Assembly: GCF_000420645.1 (NCBI RefSeq)
Contig: NZ_ATVI01000005.1
Span: 604,357-668,356 of the forward strand
Reading direction: 5' to 3'
Origin: Nevskia ramosa DSM 11499
GTDB taxonomy: Bacteria > Pseudomonadota > Gammaproteobacteria > Nevskiales > Nevskiaceae
Length of the DNA: 64,000 bases
In this document: positions 1 to 8,997 of the stretch, piece by piece
Position numbering within the stretch: position 1 is the first letter of the stretch
Layout: every line of letters begins with the position of its first letter
The notes under the pieces: generated by a model
Told to the model about the DNA's origin: nothing
The model's input: only the letters and a program-made list of their open reading frames with translations
Databases searched by the model: none
Position numbers and translations under genes: made by a program

Positions 1-1246
1 GGTTGATCGTGGCGCGCGCGCGCCAGCCCTGATCACCAGCCGCCGTGCCGGGCTCGAAAGCGCGCTGGGCGTCGCCGCCGAGCACCACCTGTTCGTTCTG
101 CGGCAGCGCCGCCGAGGTGAACTGGGCGGAAGCTTCGATCGACGGCGTGAACGCTGCGTCCGGCTGATAGCTCAGACGGATGGCCGGCCGGGCCATCGAG
201 AACTGGCCGCGTCCGCCACCACCGGCCGGCACGAACGGCGAAGAGGTGAAGCCCTGGCTCAGATCGACGCCGCCCTGCAGTTCGAAGATATGGCTGTTGC
301 CGACCGCGAACCGGGTGGCGCCGCTGACCACGATATTGGCCTTGGTGTAGCGCTCAGTCAGCAGGCGTTGATCGTCGAAATCGAAGGTCTGCTGCACGCG
401 GGCAACGCGCAGGCTCAGGGTGACGCGTTCCGTGTAGGTGGCATGCAGCGGCACCAGCCAGGAAACGCCGGCTTCGGAGATTTCGCCATCCAGTCCTGCC
501 GGGAAAACGGTACCCATGGCATCGATCGCCGGCACCTTCGGCTTGAGTTCGACATAGCGGCCGTCGACGCCGAGCACGCCGGCGGTGGTGACCCGGGTCA
601 ACGAGCCCGAGGCTTCGTGATAGGGGCCGCTCTGGTCGTCGCGCAACTGTGGTGGACGCACTGCCGCGCCGATACCGACCAGCGCTTCGGTGCCATCGCC
701 CCATGAGTAGCGGGCCTGACCATCGGCGATATAGCGGCCGGAATAGCGATTGCCGTTGGTCGCGAAGCCGGCGCGCAGCTGCAGGCGATCGCGGCCATCG
801 GTCGGGTTGTCGATGACCAGCTTCGAGGAATCCGGGCCGTCCGGGACCAGCTGCATCTGATAGTTGTCACCGGCACGTTCGCTGAGCGAATCGGCCAGCA
901 CGCGGCGTTTTTCAAGATCGGCGGCGGTGACGAAGCGCTTCTTTTCGATGCCGGCGAAGTACGCCTTGATTCGGGGTGAGGCTTCCACCGAGCTGATCCT
1001 GCCGCGCTGCACTTCGATGTACAGCGTCGAGCCGTCGACGCCGTAACGGGTCAGCGCGGCCGGATAACCGAGCAGGTAGCAGCTGGCACCGAGGCCGCGG
1101 ACGATCTCTGCCGGGGTCGTGGCGACAGACGCCACACGCACCACCTGAGCCGTACCGAGCTTGCAGAAATCGGCGACGTAGAAAGTCAGCGCGCCGGCCT
1201 GGACCTTCAACTTGGCGTAAGGGCGAATTTCTGCCGCCGGCACCAT
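1..1246 (-). CDS. ShlB/FhaC/HecB-family outer-membrane transporter (TpsB-like), 3' end cut by window edge
   Basis: The gene runs leftward off the window, so only about 415 N-terminal residues are visible. Early residues resemble a POTRA domain: a Cys-containing segment, then G-A-S-C-Y-L-L-G-Y and a beta strand ending V-Q-R-G-R-I, as in two-partner secretion transporters. Alternating beta strands of a barrel follow, and near the left edge VLGGDAQRAFEPG resembles the conserved VRGF-type region of TpsB proteins. Known role of the family: outer-membrane export of a large exoprotein or outer-membrane insertion. The start is uncertain. ATG at 1246 is used here; a TTG at 1282 is in frame, but neither gives a convincing signal peptide, which is odd for an outer-membrane protein. 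No TpsA partner is visible; two small exported proteins lie upstream on the same strand. Family call fairly sure, function inferred. Confidence 0.65.
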   Translation of the reverse strand, partial: MVPAAEIRPYAKLKVQAGALTFYVADFCKLGTAQVVRVASVATTPAEIVRGLGASCYLLGYPAALTRYGVDGSTLYIEVQRGRISSVEASPRIKAYFAGIEKKRFVTAADLEKRRVLADSLSERAGDNYQMQLVPDGPDSSKLVIDNPTDGRDRLQLRAGFATNGNRYSGRYIADGQARYSWGDGTEALVGIGAAVRPPQLRDDQSGPYHEASGSLTRVTTAGVLGVDGRYVELKPKVPAIDAMGTVFPAGLDGEISEAGVSWLVPLHATYTERVTLSLRVARVQQTFDFDDQRLLTERYTKANIVVSGATRFAVGNSHIFELQGGVDLSQGFTSSPFVPAGGGGRGQFSMARPAIRLSYQPDAAFTPSIEASAQFTSAALPQNEQVVLGGDAQRAFEPGTAAGDQGWRARATIN

Positions 1247-1341
1247 CTGCGGTTCAGCCGGCGGGGGCAGGGCTATGGCCAAGGTGCGGATCCTGATTGG
1301 GAAATGACGGCACGGCGGAAAGATCGACGATGCCCGAATAC

Positions 1342-1370
1342 GAAAAGCCCGGCACGCTGCCGGGCTTTTC
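1342..1370 (-). terminator. Perfect 13-bp hairpin terminator between the small exported gene and the TpsB-like gene
   Basis: The arms gaaaagcccggca and tgccgggcttttc are exact reverse complements around a 3-nt loop, with T/A runs on both sides. It sits just after the stop of the gene ending at 1400 and about 95 bases before the transporter start, so it should separate the two transcription units. Confidence 0.8.
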
Positions 1371-1399
1371 GAGACTGCTTAAAATACTGCCAGCCGCGC

Positions 1400-1777
1400 T
1401 TACCGGCCGGTGGTCAGCGTGATCGTCAGCGGGCTGGCCATCGTGACCTTGACGCCGACTTCGCCCTGGATGTTGACCAGGTCTGCATTCAGGAACGCCG
1501 GGCCAGGCAGCGGCACGATGATGGTCTGCGTGGTGGCTTGCTGCGGCGAGGTGCGAAGCAGGGCCGGCGGCAGTGCGTTGGCGACGTTGGCAACGCCAGC
1601 GACGGTGTCATTGGCGATATCCGGCAGCGCCTTGACGATGTTGCCCAGCGAAACGCCTGGCTCGGCGAGCACGGCCTTCACGACCAGAAGGGTGTTCTGG
1701 ACGATCGGTCCGCCAGCCTGCGCTGGGATCGACATCACTGAGGCGAGGGCGGCGGCAGCAAACAGGGTCTTCTTCAT
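1400..1777 (-). CDS. Small exported protein of unknown function, paralog of the next gene upstream
   Basis: A 125-residue protein. The start at 1777 is chosen because MKKTLFAAAALASVMSIPAQA is a textbook signal peptide (cleavage after AQA) and AGGAG lies 7 nt upstream; a longer frame to 1831 lacks both features. The mature part is hydrophobic and nearly uncharged. Its C-terminal half carries TTQT, IVPLPGP, FLN, LVN, GVKV and TLTTG blocks, all shared with the protein encoded at 1937-2317. The product should be periplasmic, outer-membrane-associated or secreted. No recognised domain, so no function is assigned. Its stop is followed by a strong terminator. Confidence 0.75.
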   Translation of the reverse strand: MKKTLFAAAALASVMSIPAQAGGPIVQNTLLVVKAVLAEPGVSLGNIVKALPDIANDTVAGVANVANALPPALLRTSPQQATTQTIIVPLPGPAFLNADLVNIQGEVGVKVTMASPLTITLTTGR

Positions 1778-1888
1778 TACAAATCTCCTTTGGTTCAGTC
1801 TGAGCCCGAATCCGTTTGGGGGGTTGGACACATCAACAGATGCAGCAGGGGGTGAAATCGTTATTTTGCAGCGACATCGAAAACGACA

Positions 1889-1911
1889 AAACCGGCATCG
1901 AGTGCCGGTTT
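1889..1911 (-). terminator. Hairpin terminator after the second small exported gene
   Basis: The 9-bp arms aaaccggca and tgccggttt flank a 5-nt loop, 26 bases past the stop at 1937. This separates the two paralogs into independent transcripts. Confidence 0.65.
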
Positions 1912-1936
1912 CGTTATCCGTCGACCGCTTGAGTCC

Positions 1937-2317
1937 TTACTGCGGACCCGTGGTCAGCGTGAAGGTGACTGGGCCCGATGCGCCGACCTTGACGCCGATG
2001 CGGTCCGGCAGGTTGACCAGGGTCATGTTCAGGAATTCCGGGCCCGGCAGCGGCACGATGACGGTCTGCGTGGTCGACTTCACCGGCTGATTGGTCAGAA
2101 TCGGCACCAGCGCGTTGACGAAGTTCAGACCGAGCGGCGGCAGCTTGCCGACGATCAGGGCACGGTCGGTCAGCAGCGTCGTGAGGGTCAGGCCAGGGGC
2201 CTGCAGGACGGCAACGCCGGTTCCCACCAAACCGCGTACCAGACCAACGGGTTCAGCTTGTGCGGCTGTGGCAAACAGGGCTGACGTCGCAACTGCAGCA
2301 ATCAAGATCTTTCTCAT
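1937..2317 (-). CDS. Small exported protein of unknown function, tandem paralog
   Basis: A 126-residue protein with a clear signal peptide (MRKILIAAVATSALFATAAQA) and an AGGAAA ribosome site upstream of the ATG. It shares the TTQT-IVPLPGP-FLN-LVN-GVKV-TLTTG pattern with the 1400-1777 product, in the same order and spacing, which points to a tandem duplication followed by divergence; the N-terminal halves differ more. I do not recognise the family. The location upstream of a TpsB-like transporter is suggestive of surface biology, but there is no direct evidence of a functional link. Confidence 0.75.
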   Translation of the reverse strand: MRKILIAAVATSALFATAAQAEPVGLVRGLVGTGVAVLQAPGLTLTTLLTDRALIVGKLPPLGLNFVNALVPILTNQPVKSTTQTVIVPLPGPEFLNMTLVNLPDRIGVKVGASGPVTFTLTTGPQ

Positions 2318-2613
2318 GGGTTTCCTCGGTGTTCCCTGTGCCAGAATTTTTAGTTGTCACGCTTTGAACGAGCGTTTGGCAACGTTATCAGCCGTTTGTC
2401 GCGCTGTCGATGCCGTTGACCCCCGGAATGATTGATTTTTTCCATGCCGAAAAGTGAACGCTCGTTGCCTGACGCTCGATTACAACATCAAGCCGACGAT
2501 CGTCATGGTTGCCGCGCGCCTGCTCGGACATGGTCAAATACGGCCCCTCCGGATGCCCCGGCCCCGCTGCATCAGGGCCCGGTGATGATCGCTGCCGCTG
2601 ACCCAGCCTGAAC
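2318..2613. other. Non-coding divergent region between the exported-protein gene and parC
   Basis: About 296 bases with no credible gene. It must hold the leftward promoter of the small exported gene and the rightward promoter of parC. It contains a separated 10-bp inverted repeat, aacgagcgtt at 2367-2376 and aacgctcgtt at 2457-2466. No clear promoter hexamers stand out. Confidence 0.5.
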
Positions 2614-4863
2614 ATGACCCCAATCGAACCGACTGAAACCGAACGCCTGCCTTTGCGGCTGTTCGCCGAAAAGGCATATCTCGACTACTCGATGTACGTC
2701 GTGCTGGACCGCGCCCTGCCGCACGTCGCCGACGGCCTGAAGCCGGTCCAGCGCCGCATCATCTATGCGATGAGCGAGCTGGGCCTGAGCTCGACCTCGA
2801 AGCCGAAGAAATCTGCCCGTACCGTCGGCGACGTGATCGGCAAGTTCCATCCGCATGGCGACAGCGCCTGCTACGAAGCGATGGTGACGATGGCCCAGCC
2901 ATTTGCCTATCGCTACCCGCTGGTCGATGGCCAGGGCAACTGGGGTTCGGCGGATGATCCGAAATCGTTCGCGGCGATGCGCTACACCGAAGCCAAGCTG
3001 ACCCCGTATGCGTCGACCCTGCTCGGCGAACTGGAAATGGGTACTTCGGACTGGGTGCCGAACTTCGACGGCACGCTGCAGGAGCCGAAGCTGCTGCCGG
3101 CGCGGCTGCCGAACATCCTGGTCAACGGCACCACCGGCATCGCCGTCGGCATGGCCACCGACATCCCGCCGCACAATCTTCGCGAGCTGGCGCTGGCCTG
3201 CAAGCTGCTGCTGAAGAATCCGAAGACCACGCTCGACGAGCTGATGACCGTGCTGCCGGGCCCGGATTTCCCGACCGGCTGCGAAATCATCAGCGAGCCG
3301 GCCGAGCTGCGGAAGCTGTACGACACCGGCAACGGCATGGTCCGCATGCGTGCGCGCTGGGAGCGCGAGGACGACAACGTCGTCATCACCCAGCTGCCGC
3401 ACCAGGTCTCACCGGCCAAGATCCAGGAGCAGATCGCCGAGCAGATGCGGGCCAAGAAGCTGCCGCTGGTCGAGGATCTGCGCGATGAATCCGATCACGA
3501 GAACCCGACCCGCATCGTCATCATCCCGCGCTCGAACCGGGTCGACATCGATGCGCTGATGACCCATCTGTTCGCGACCACCGATCTCGAGAAATCGGTG
3601 CGCGTGAACCTGAACATGATCGGCCTCGACGGCCGGCCGCGGGTCAAGAAGCTGCCGGAAATCCTCAGCGAATGGCTGGTCTACCGCGTGGCGACGGTCA
3701 AGCGCCGTCTCGAATACCGCCTGAAGAAGGTCAACGAGCGCCTGCACATCCTCGATGCCTTGCTGATCGCCTTCCTGAACATCGACGAGGTGATCCGGAT
3801 CATCCGCTACGAGGAAGACCCGCACGCCGAGTTGATGGCGCGCTTCGGCCTCAGCGACATCCAGGCCAACGCGATTCTCGATCTGCGTCTGCGTCACCTG
3901 CAGAAGATCGAGGAGATGCAGATTCGCGGCGAGCAGGCCGAACTGGCTGCCGAACGCGCCAAGCTCGAAGACCTGCTGGCCTCGGAAACCAAGCTGCGCA
4001 ATCTGGTCGGCAGGGAAATCGACGAGGACGCCAAGAAGTACGGCGACGATCGCCGCTGCCCGCTGGTCGCCCGCGCGCCGGCCGTGGCGCTGGAAGCGAC
4101 GGAAATCCTGCCCAGCGAGCCGATCACCGTGGTGCTGTCGAAAGCCGGCTGGATCCGCGCCGCCAAGGGCCACGAAGTCGACGTCACCGGCCTGAGCTAC
4201 AAGACCGGCGATGAATACCTGACTTCGGTGGCCGGGCGTACCAATCACCTGCTGATCCTGCTCGACTCGAAAGGCCGTGCCTACACGCTGAACCCACGCG
4301 AACTGCCGAGCGCACGTTCGCAGGGCGAGCCGGTGACCACCAAGCTCGATCTGCAGGACGGCGCCAACATCATCGCGCTGATCGCCGGCGACGCGAGCGA
4401 GCGCTACATGCTGGCCGGCAGCGATGGCTATGGCTTCTACGCCAAGCTCGACGATCTGCAGGGCCGCAACAAGGCCGGCAAGGCCTGCCTGACCCTGGAA
4501 GGCACGCCGCTGCCGCCAATGCAGTTGAAGAAGCCGGCCGAGGAGCGGATCGCCGTTGCCACTGCCGAAGGCCGCCTGCTGGTATTCCCGGCCAGCGAAC
4601 TGCCGGAACTGGCCAAGGGCAAAGGCAACAAGCTGATCGGGCTCAAGGGTGAGGACCGCATCGTCGCTGCCTGCGTGCTGCCAGCCGGTTCGGGGCTGGA
4701 AGTCACCAGCCTGAAGCGCCGCCTGACGATCAAGGCCAGCGATCTGGAATCCGGCTATCACGGCGCTCGCGCGTCCCGCGGCAATCCCCTGCCGCGTGGC
4801 TATCAGAGAGTTGACGCGATGAGCGCGGTGGCCAGTGGCCGTACCGGTGAGTCTGCTGCCTGA
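2614..4863 (+). CDS. parC: DNA topoisomerase IV subunit A
   Basis: A 749-residue type IIA topoisomerase A subunit. With ParE (not in the window) it decatenates daughter chromosomes and relaxes supercoils. The breakage-reunion domain starts near residue 20; the active-site tyrosine is Y124 in [10 protein letters not shown]. The quinolone-resistance region reads [10 protein letters not shown] with Ser84 and Glu88, the drug-sensitive type at the two classic positions. The C-terminal third is the DNA-wrapping beta-pinwheel domain. ParC rather than GyrA is favoured by the length, the [30 protein letters not shown] start region and the lack of an obvious GyrA box (not exhaustively checked). The ATG at 2614 matches the expected family start. 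Confidence 0.96.
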   Translation: MTPIEPTETERLPLRLFAEKAYLDYSMYVVLDRALPHVADGLKPVQRRIIYAMSELGLSSTSKPKKSARTVGDVIGKFHPHGDSACYEAMVTMAQPFAYRYPLVDGQGNWGSADDPKSFAAMRYTEAKLTPYASTLLGELEMGTSDWVPNFDGTLQEPKLLPARLPNILVNGTTGIAVGMATDIPPHNLRELALACKLLLKNPKTTLDELMTVLPGPDFPTGCEIISEPAELRKLYDTGNGMVRMRARWEREDDNVVITQLPHQVSPAKIQEQIAEQMRAKKLPLVEDLRDESDHENPTRIVIIPRSNRVDIDALMTHLFATTDLEKSVRVNLNMIGLDGRPRVKKLPEILSEWLVYRVATVKRRLEYRLKKVNERLHILDALLIAFLNIDEVIRIIRYEEDPHAELMARFGLSDIQANAILDLRLRHLQKIEEMQIRGEQAELAAERAKLEDLLASETKLRNLVGREIDEDAKKYGDDRRCPLVARAPAVALEATEILPSEPITVVLSKAGWIRAAKGHEVDVTGLSYKTGDEYLTSVAGRTNHLLILLDSKGRAYTLNPRELPSARSQGEPVTTKLDLQDGANIIALIAGDASERYMLAGSDGYGFYAKLDDLQGRNKAGKACLTLEGTPLPPMQLKKPAEERIAVATAEGRLLVFPASELPELAKGKGNKLIGLKGEDRIVAACVLPAGSGLEVTSLKRRLTIKASDLESGYHGARASRGNPLPRGYQRVDAMSAVASGRTGESAA

Positions 4864-4930
4864 GCCTCTTGAGAATCGATAGTCAGCCGCCAATATTCCC
4901 GAACCTGAACACGCATCACGGAATGCAGCC

Positions 4931-5803
4931 ATGAAACGCATCGGTCTTTTCCTGCTCACCAACATCGCAATCATGCTGGTACTGTCGGTGGTCGTCAGCC
5001 TGCTCGGCGGCGACCGCTTCCTGACCCAGAACGGTCTGAACCTCGGCAGCCTGCTGATCTTCTCGGCGGTGTTCGGCATGGGCGGCTCGTTCATCTCGCT
5101 GGCAATGTCGAAGTGGATGGCCAAGCGCTCCACCGGTGCCGTGGTCATCGAGCAGCCGAAGAGCGCCGCCGAAGCCTGGCTGCTGGCGACCGTCGAACGC
5201 CAGGCCCGCGCGGCCGGCATCGGCATGCCGGAAGTCGCGGTCTACGACGCGCCGGAAATCAACGCTTTCGCTACCGGCATGTCGAAGAACAATGCGCTGG
5301 TCGCGGTATCGACCGGCCTGCTGCGCTCGCTGAACCAGGACGAGACCGAAGCCGTGCTCGGCCACGAGATCGCCCACGTCGCCAACGGCGACATGGTCAC
5401 GCTGACCCTGATCCAGGGTGTGCTCAATACCTTCGTGATCTTCCTGTCGAGAGTCATCGGCTACGCGGTGGATTCGGCGCTGAAGCGCAGCGACGATCGC
5501 GGCGGCCCGGGCATCGGCTACTACGTCACCTCGTTCGTCATGCAGATCGTGCTCGGCTTCGCGGCCTCGATCGTCGTCGCCTGGTTCTCGCGCCGCCGCG
5601 AATTCGCTGCCGATGCCGGCGGCGCGCACTACGCCGGCAAGCGCAAGATGATCGCCGCGTTGCAGAAGCTGAAAGCCCAGCACGAGCCATCGACCTTGCC
5701 GCAGGGCATGCAGGCGTTTGGTATTGCCAGCGAGGTGAAGAGCTTGTTCATGACGCATCCCCCGCTTGAAGAGCGCATCGCTCGACTTCAGGCGTCAGCC
5801 TGA
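4931..5803 (+). CDS. htpX: Membrane zinc protease HtpX
   Basis: A 290-residue M48B metalloprotease of the inner membrane that helps degrade misfolded membrane proteins, alongside FtsH. Two N-terminal membrane helices (about residues 4-25 and 38-58) and two further hydrophobic segments (about 155-180 and 195-218) are visible. The zinc site is HEIAH at 145-149, with the third ligand expected at Glu224 in RRREFAAD. It lies 67 bases after parC and could share its transcript; a strong terminator follows. Confidence 0.96.
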   Translation: MKRIGLFLLTNIAIMLVLSVVVSLLGGDRFLTQNGLNLGSLLIFSAVFGMGGSFISLAMSKWMAKRSTGAVVIEQPKSAAEAWLLATVERQARAAGIGMPEVAVYDAPEINAFATGMSKNNALVAVSTGLLRSLNQDETEAVLGHEIAHVANGDMVTLTLIQGVLNTFVIFLSRVIGYAVDSALKRSDDRGGPGIGYYVTSFVMQIVLGFAASIVVAWFSRRREFAADAGGAHYAGKRKMIAALQKLKAQHEPSTLPQGMQAFGIASEVKSLFMTHPPLEERIARLQASA

Positions 5804-5911
5804 TGGGGGGATGCTGCTCCCGATCGCCTTGCGACCGATCCCCGAGTAAAGCGTTCGGGGGCCCTCGGTCGGTGGCGATCGTGAGCACCCGCCTTGGGAA
5901 CTTTTGCGACA

Positions 5912-5939
5912 AAAAAGGCGACCCTCGGGTCGCCTTTTT
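5912..5939. terminator. Bidirectional terminator between htpX and the EAL-like gene
   Basis: The arms aaaaaggcgaccc and gggtcgccttttt form a GC-rich stem with T-runs in both directions, between two convergent genes. Confidence 0.85.
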
Positions 5940-5951
5940 GCTGCGCGCCGC

Positions 5952-7220
5952 TCAGCGCTTCACCCCTAGATCCTCGCCGAGCATCACCACCTCGGGCTCC
6001 TGCACGTGGTAGCCCTGGATGAAGTGGATGCCCATCTGCCAGAGCTTGGCCATCATGTCGGCGCGCTCGACGTGGCTGACGATGGTTTTCATCCGATGCT
6101 GCTTCGCGGCTTCGATCAGATCGCCGAGCCGTTTCTGGACTTCGCGATCGGCGAATGACTGCGTGTACGAGGCGTGGAATTTCAGGAACTGGGCCGGGAT
6201 GTAGTCGAGCATCTGCCGGGAGTTGCTGCCGACGCCGAAGTGTTCGATGGCGACACCGGCGCCGAGTTCGACCAGTTCCCGGGTCAGCGCGCGGGCTTTG
6301 CGGATGTGATTCTGCAGCACCAGTTCCTGGGCCTGGAAGACCACTTCGCTTGCCTTGAGCCGCTGACCGTCGAGCAGGCCGCGCAGCCAGAGGATGAAGG
6401 CTTCGGCATCGCGCACGGTGTCTTCGGACAGCTTGATGAACAGCGTGGCCGCATCGCGGGTGCCGCGACGACGCTGGACGATATCGAGCGCCGTGGCGAT
6501 CACCCAGCGATCGACCGAGCGCATCAGATTGAATTTCTGGGCAGCCGGCAGGAACTCCGTGGCGCGCCACTCGCGGCCGTCTTCGTCGACCATGCGCACC
6601 TGCAGATCGAAGTGGGTATGGCGGCCACCTTCGAGGCTGGCGATCGACTGGAAGGCCAGCCGCATTCGGTCCTCGGCGAGCGCGCGGCGGGTCAGGCCGG
6701 CGATGCGCGCGTCCTCGCGATCGTTCTGCACCGCGGGTGCGATCACGCCGACGCCGATCACCGTGTTGCCGCCCTTCAGCGAAGCCGCACGCGCTTCGCC
6801 GACCAGCTTGTGGAGCATCGCGTCGAGCGTGTCGGCGGTGCCGGTCTGGAACCAGGCGAGCGTGACCGAGAGTTGTACCTCCTGATCGCGGATCGTGAAG
6901 ATTTCCTCGTGCAGCTCGCGGCGCAGGGTTTCGGCCAGCCGCTCGATGCCGGCGAGATCGGCGCGCTGCAGGATCAAACCGGTTTCGTCGATCGACAAGG
7001 CATAGCGCGCATCGTCCGGCGTCAGTCGTGTGTTGATCGCCGCCGAGACCAGCCCGGCCAGCGCTTCGGCCTCGACGAAGCCGATGCGCTCTTCGATGCC
7101 GGCCCAGCCGTCGATATGCAGTAGCAGCGCGGCGCGCACGCTACCCGGTGCAGGCGAGGATGCGGCGAGCGCCGCGCGGAATGCGGCCCGGGACGGGGCG
7201 GGCTCGCGCGGCAGATTCAT
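5952..7220 (-). CDS. Degenerate GGDEF-EAL protein, probable non-catalytic c-di-GMP effector
   Basis: A 422-residue protein. Residues about 28-155 look like a GGDEF-fold domain without the GGDEF signature; residues about 170-415 align with an EAL phosphodiesterase fold (C-terminal V-E-R-A-D-M and I-Q-G-Y-H pattern). The catalytic residues are replaced: the EAL motif reads DLQ (205-207), the metal-binding Asn is Lys263, and the DDFG motif reads EHFG (326-329). This resembles FimX-type proteins that bind but do not cleave c-di-GMP; FimX identity itself is not shown. No membrane segment or receiver domain is seen. It converges on htpX and is the last gene of a leftward run. Confidence 0.8.
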   Translation of the reverse strand: MNLPREPAPSRAAFRAALAASSPAPGSVRAALLLHIDGWAGIEERIGFVEAEALAGLVSAAINTRLTPDDARYALSIDETGLILQRADLAGIERLAETLRRELHEEIFTIRDQEVQLSVTLAWFQTGTADTLDAMLHKLVGEARAASLKGGNTVIGVGVIAPAVQNDREDARIAGLTRRALAEDRMRLAFQSIASLEGGRHTHFDLQVRMVDEDGREWRATEFLPAAQKFNLMRSVDRWVIATALDIVQRRRGTRDAATLFIKLSEDTVRDAEAFILWLRGLLDGQRLKASEVVFQAQELVLQNHIRKARALTRELVELGAGVAIEHFGVGSNSRQMLDYIPAQFLKFHASYTQSFADREVQKRLGDLIEAAKQHRMKTIVSHVERADMMAKLWQMGIHFIQGYHVQEPEVVMLGEDLGVKR

Positions 7221-7245
7221 GACCGTGGCGTGATGGGCAGCGCCG

Positions 7246-8256
7246 CTACCACGGCAGCTGGGTCTTGGCCGGCTCGCCGGCGATTTCGCGGACCAGACGC
7301 GGCACCAGATAGCCCGGCAAGCGCGCCGCCAGCTCCCGCATGATCGTCTGTGCTGTCAGTTCACTCACGTCGAAATGTGCGGCGCCTGCCACCCGGTCGA
7401 GGACGTGAAGATAGTAGGGCAACACGCCGGCGGCCAGCAGCCGCTCGGACAGCTCGGCCTGTGCGTCCGTCGTGTCGTTGACGCCCCGCAACAGCACGGC
7501 CTGGTTCAGCAATTGCGCGCCGGTGCTGCGCAGCGCGACACAGGCGGCGATCACCGAGTCGTCGATCTCGTTGCCGTGGTTGGCATGCAGCACGATGATC
7601 TTCTGCAGACGGCTCGCCGTGAGCCAGCGGAGCAGCGCGCCGTCGACCCGTTCCGGCAACACCACCGGCACTCGCGTGTGCAGGCGCAGGCGGCGGATCC
7701 ACGGTCGGGTGTCCAGCGCGTCGGCGAACACGGCGAGCTTGTCGTCGGAGAGCGCCAGCGGATCGCCGCCGGACAGGATCACTTCCTCGATCGAGTGATC
7801 GGCGTCGAGTTCGGCCAGCGTCTCGCGCCATTGGCCACGTGCGGCCATGGCATCGCCATACGGGAAGTGACGCCGGAAGCAGTAGCGGCAGTTCACCGCG
7901 CAGGCACCGGTGGCGATCACCAGCGCCCGGCCGCGGTACTTGTGGATCAGCCCGCCACCTTTCAGCTTGGCCATGTCGCCGACCGCGTCGACGCCGTAGC
8001 CAGGCACCTCGTCCGCTTCGGCCGGCCGTGGCCAGATCTGCAGGAACAGCGGGTCGTTCGGGTCGCCAGGCCGCATGCGTGCCACGAAGCTGCGCGGCAC
8101 CCGGATCGGAAAGTCGTGGAGATGCTCGGCGGCGAGCGCGGGATGCGCGGCGTCGATTCCCAGCGCCGCCAGCAGATCCGCCGGCCGCGTGATCGCATCG
8201 GCAAGCAGGGCCTGCCAGCGCGGGCGGTTCAGCGTCGGGGAAAGGCCGTCATCCAT
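7246..8256 (-). CDS. epmB: EF-P beta-lysylation radical SAM 2,3-aminomutase
   Basis: A 336-residue KamA-family enzyme. EpmB converts (S)-alpha-lysine to (R)-beta-lysine, which EpmA attaches to elongation factor P to relieve stalling at polyproline. The radical SAM cluster CxxxCxxC is C119, C123 and C126 in GACAVNCRYCFRRHFPY, and SGGDPL follows downstream. The ATG at 8256 gives the family length (E. coli about 342); the frame stays open further upstream, but that stretch overlaps nth and looks unlike protein. It begins 21 bases after nth, probably co-transcribed. epmA and efp are not in the window. Confidence 0.93.
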   Translation of the reverse strand: MDDGLSPTLNRPRWQALLADAITRPADLLAALGIDAAHPALAAEHLHDFPIRVPRSFVARMRPGDPNDPLFLQIWPRPAEADEVPGYGVDAVGDMAKLKGGGLIHKYRGRALVIATGACAVNCRYCFRRHFPYGDAMAARGQWRETLAELDADHSIEEVILSGGDPLALSDDKLAVFADALDTRPWIRRLRLHTRVPVVLPERVDGALLRWLTASRLQKIIVLHANHGNEIDDSVIAACVALRSTGAQLLNQAVLLRGVNDTTDAQAELSERLLAAGVLPYYLHVLDRVAGAAHFDVSELTAQTIMRELAARLPGYLVPRLVREIAGEPAKTQLPW

Positions 8257-8276
8257 GCGTGTGTGTCCGGGTTGGG

Positions 8277-8990
8277 TCAACGCGCTGCAGTTTTGCGGGC
8301 TGTAGGTTTCCTTCTGACCACCGGCTTGCCCTTCAGTGCCGTTGCCGTGTCGCCTGCTGCCGGGGTCTTCGCCGTGTAGCCGCAGAGATCGACGATCGAG
8401 CAGCGCCAGCATTCCGGCTGCCGCGCCTTGCAGACGTAGCGGCCGTGCAGGATCAACCAGTGATGAGCGTTGAGCAGGAACTCCTTGGGCGTCACTTTCT
8501 CCAGCTTCGCGGCGACCTTGTCGGCGGTCTTTTCCGGTGCCAGGCCGGTGCGGTTGGCGATCCGGAAGATATGCGTGTCGACGGCGATCGTCGGTACGCC
8601 AAAAGCGACGTTCAGCACCACGCTCGCGGTCTTCGAGCCGACGCCGGGTAGCGCCTCGAGTGCGGCGCGATCGTTCGGCACCACGCCGCCGTGCCGCGCC
8701 AGCAGCAGCTCGCAAAGCTTGATGACGTTCTTCGCCTTGGTCTGATAGAGGCCGATGGTCTTGATGTAGTCGCGCAGCTTGGCCTCGCCGAGCGCCAGGA
8801 TCGCTTCCGGCGTGCTGGCGATCGGCCACAGCTTCTCGGTGGCCTTGTTGACGCTGACATCGGTGGCTTGCGCCGAGAGCACCACGGCCACCAGCAGTTC
8901 GAAACTGTTGCGATAGACCAGTTCACTGCGCGGGTCCGGATTGGCGGCGGCGAGGCGACGGTAAAGCTCGATGCGGTTTTCCAGTTTCAT
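8277..8990 (-). CDS. nth: Endonuclease III (base excision repair DNA glycosylase/AP lyase)
   Basis: A 237-residue enzyme that removes oxidised pyrimidines and nicks abasic sites. The helix-hairpin-helix LPGVGSKTA carries catalytic Lys120, and Asp138 in IAVDTHIFR is the second catalytic residue, both at the E. coli positions. The C-terminal [4Fe-4S] signature C-x6-C-x2-C-x5-C is intact, followed by a Lys/Arg/Ala-rich tail longer than in E. coli. The start at 8990 (MKLENRIELY) is chosen over an upstream frame that overlaps the rnfB-like gene. It follows that gene by 7 bases. Confidence 0.96.
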   Translation of the reverse strand: MKLENRIELYRRLAAANPDPRSELVYRNSFELLVAVVLSAQATDVSVNKATEKLWPIASTPEAILALGEAKLRDYIKTIGLYQTKAKNVIKLCELLLARHGGVVPNDRAALEALPGVGSKTASVVLNVAFGVPTIAVDTHIFRIANRTGLAPEKTADKVAAKLEKVTPKEFLLNAHHWLILHGRYVCKARQPECWRCSIVDLCGYTAKTPAAGDTATALKGKPVVRRKPTARKTAAR

Positions 8991-8997
8991 GAGGAAT

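Noticed and set aside
2388-2615. 75-codon frame upstream of parC on the minus strand
   Set aside because: No ribosome site, no signal peptide and no recognisable motif; the region must hold divergent promoters.
3409-5226. 605-codon frame antisense to parC and htpX
   Set aside because: Both sense genes have full catalytic motifs; this frame has none.
8257-8829. N-terminal extension of epmB
   Set aside because: It overlaps nth in another frame, is unlike any KamA-family sequence, and would make the protein about 190 residues too long.
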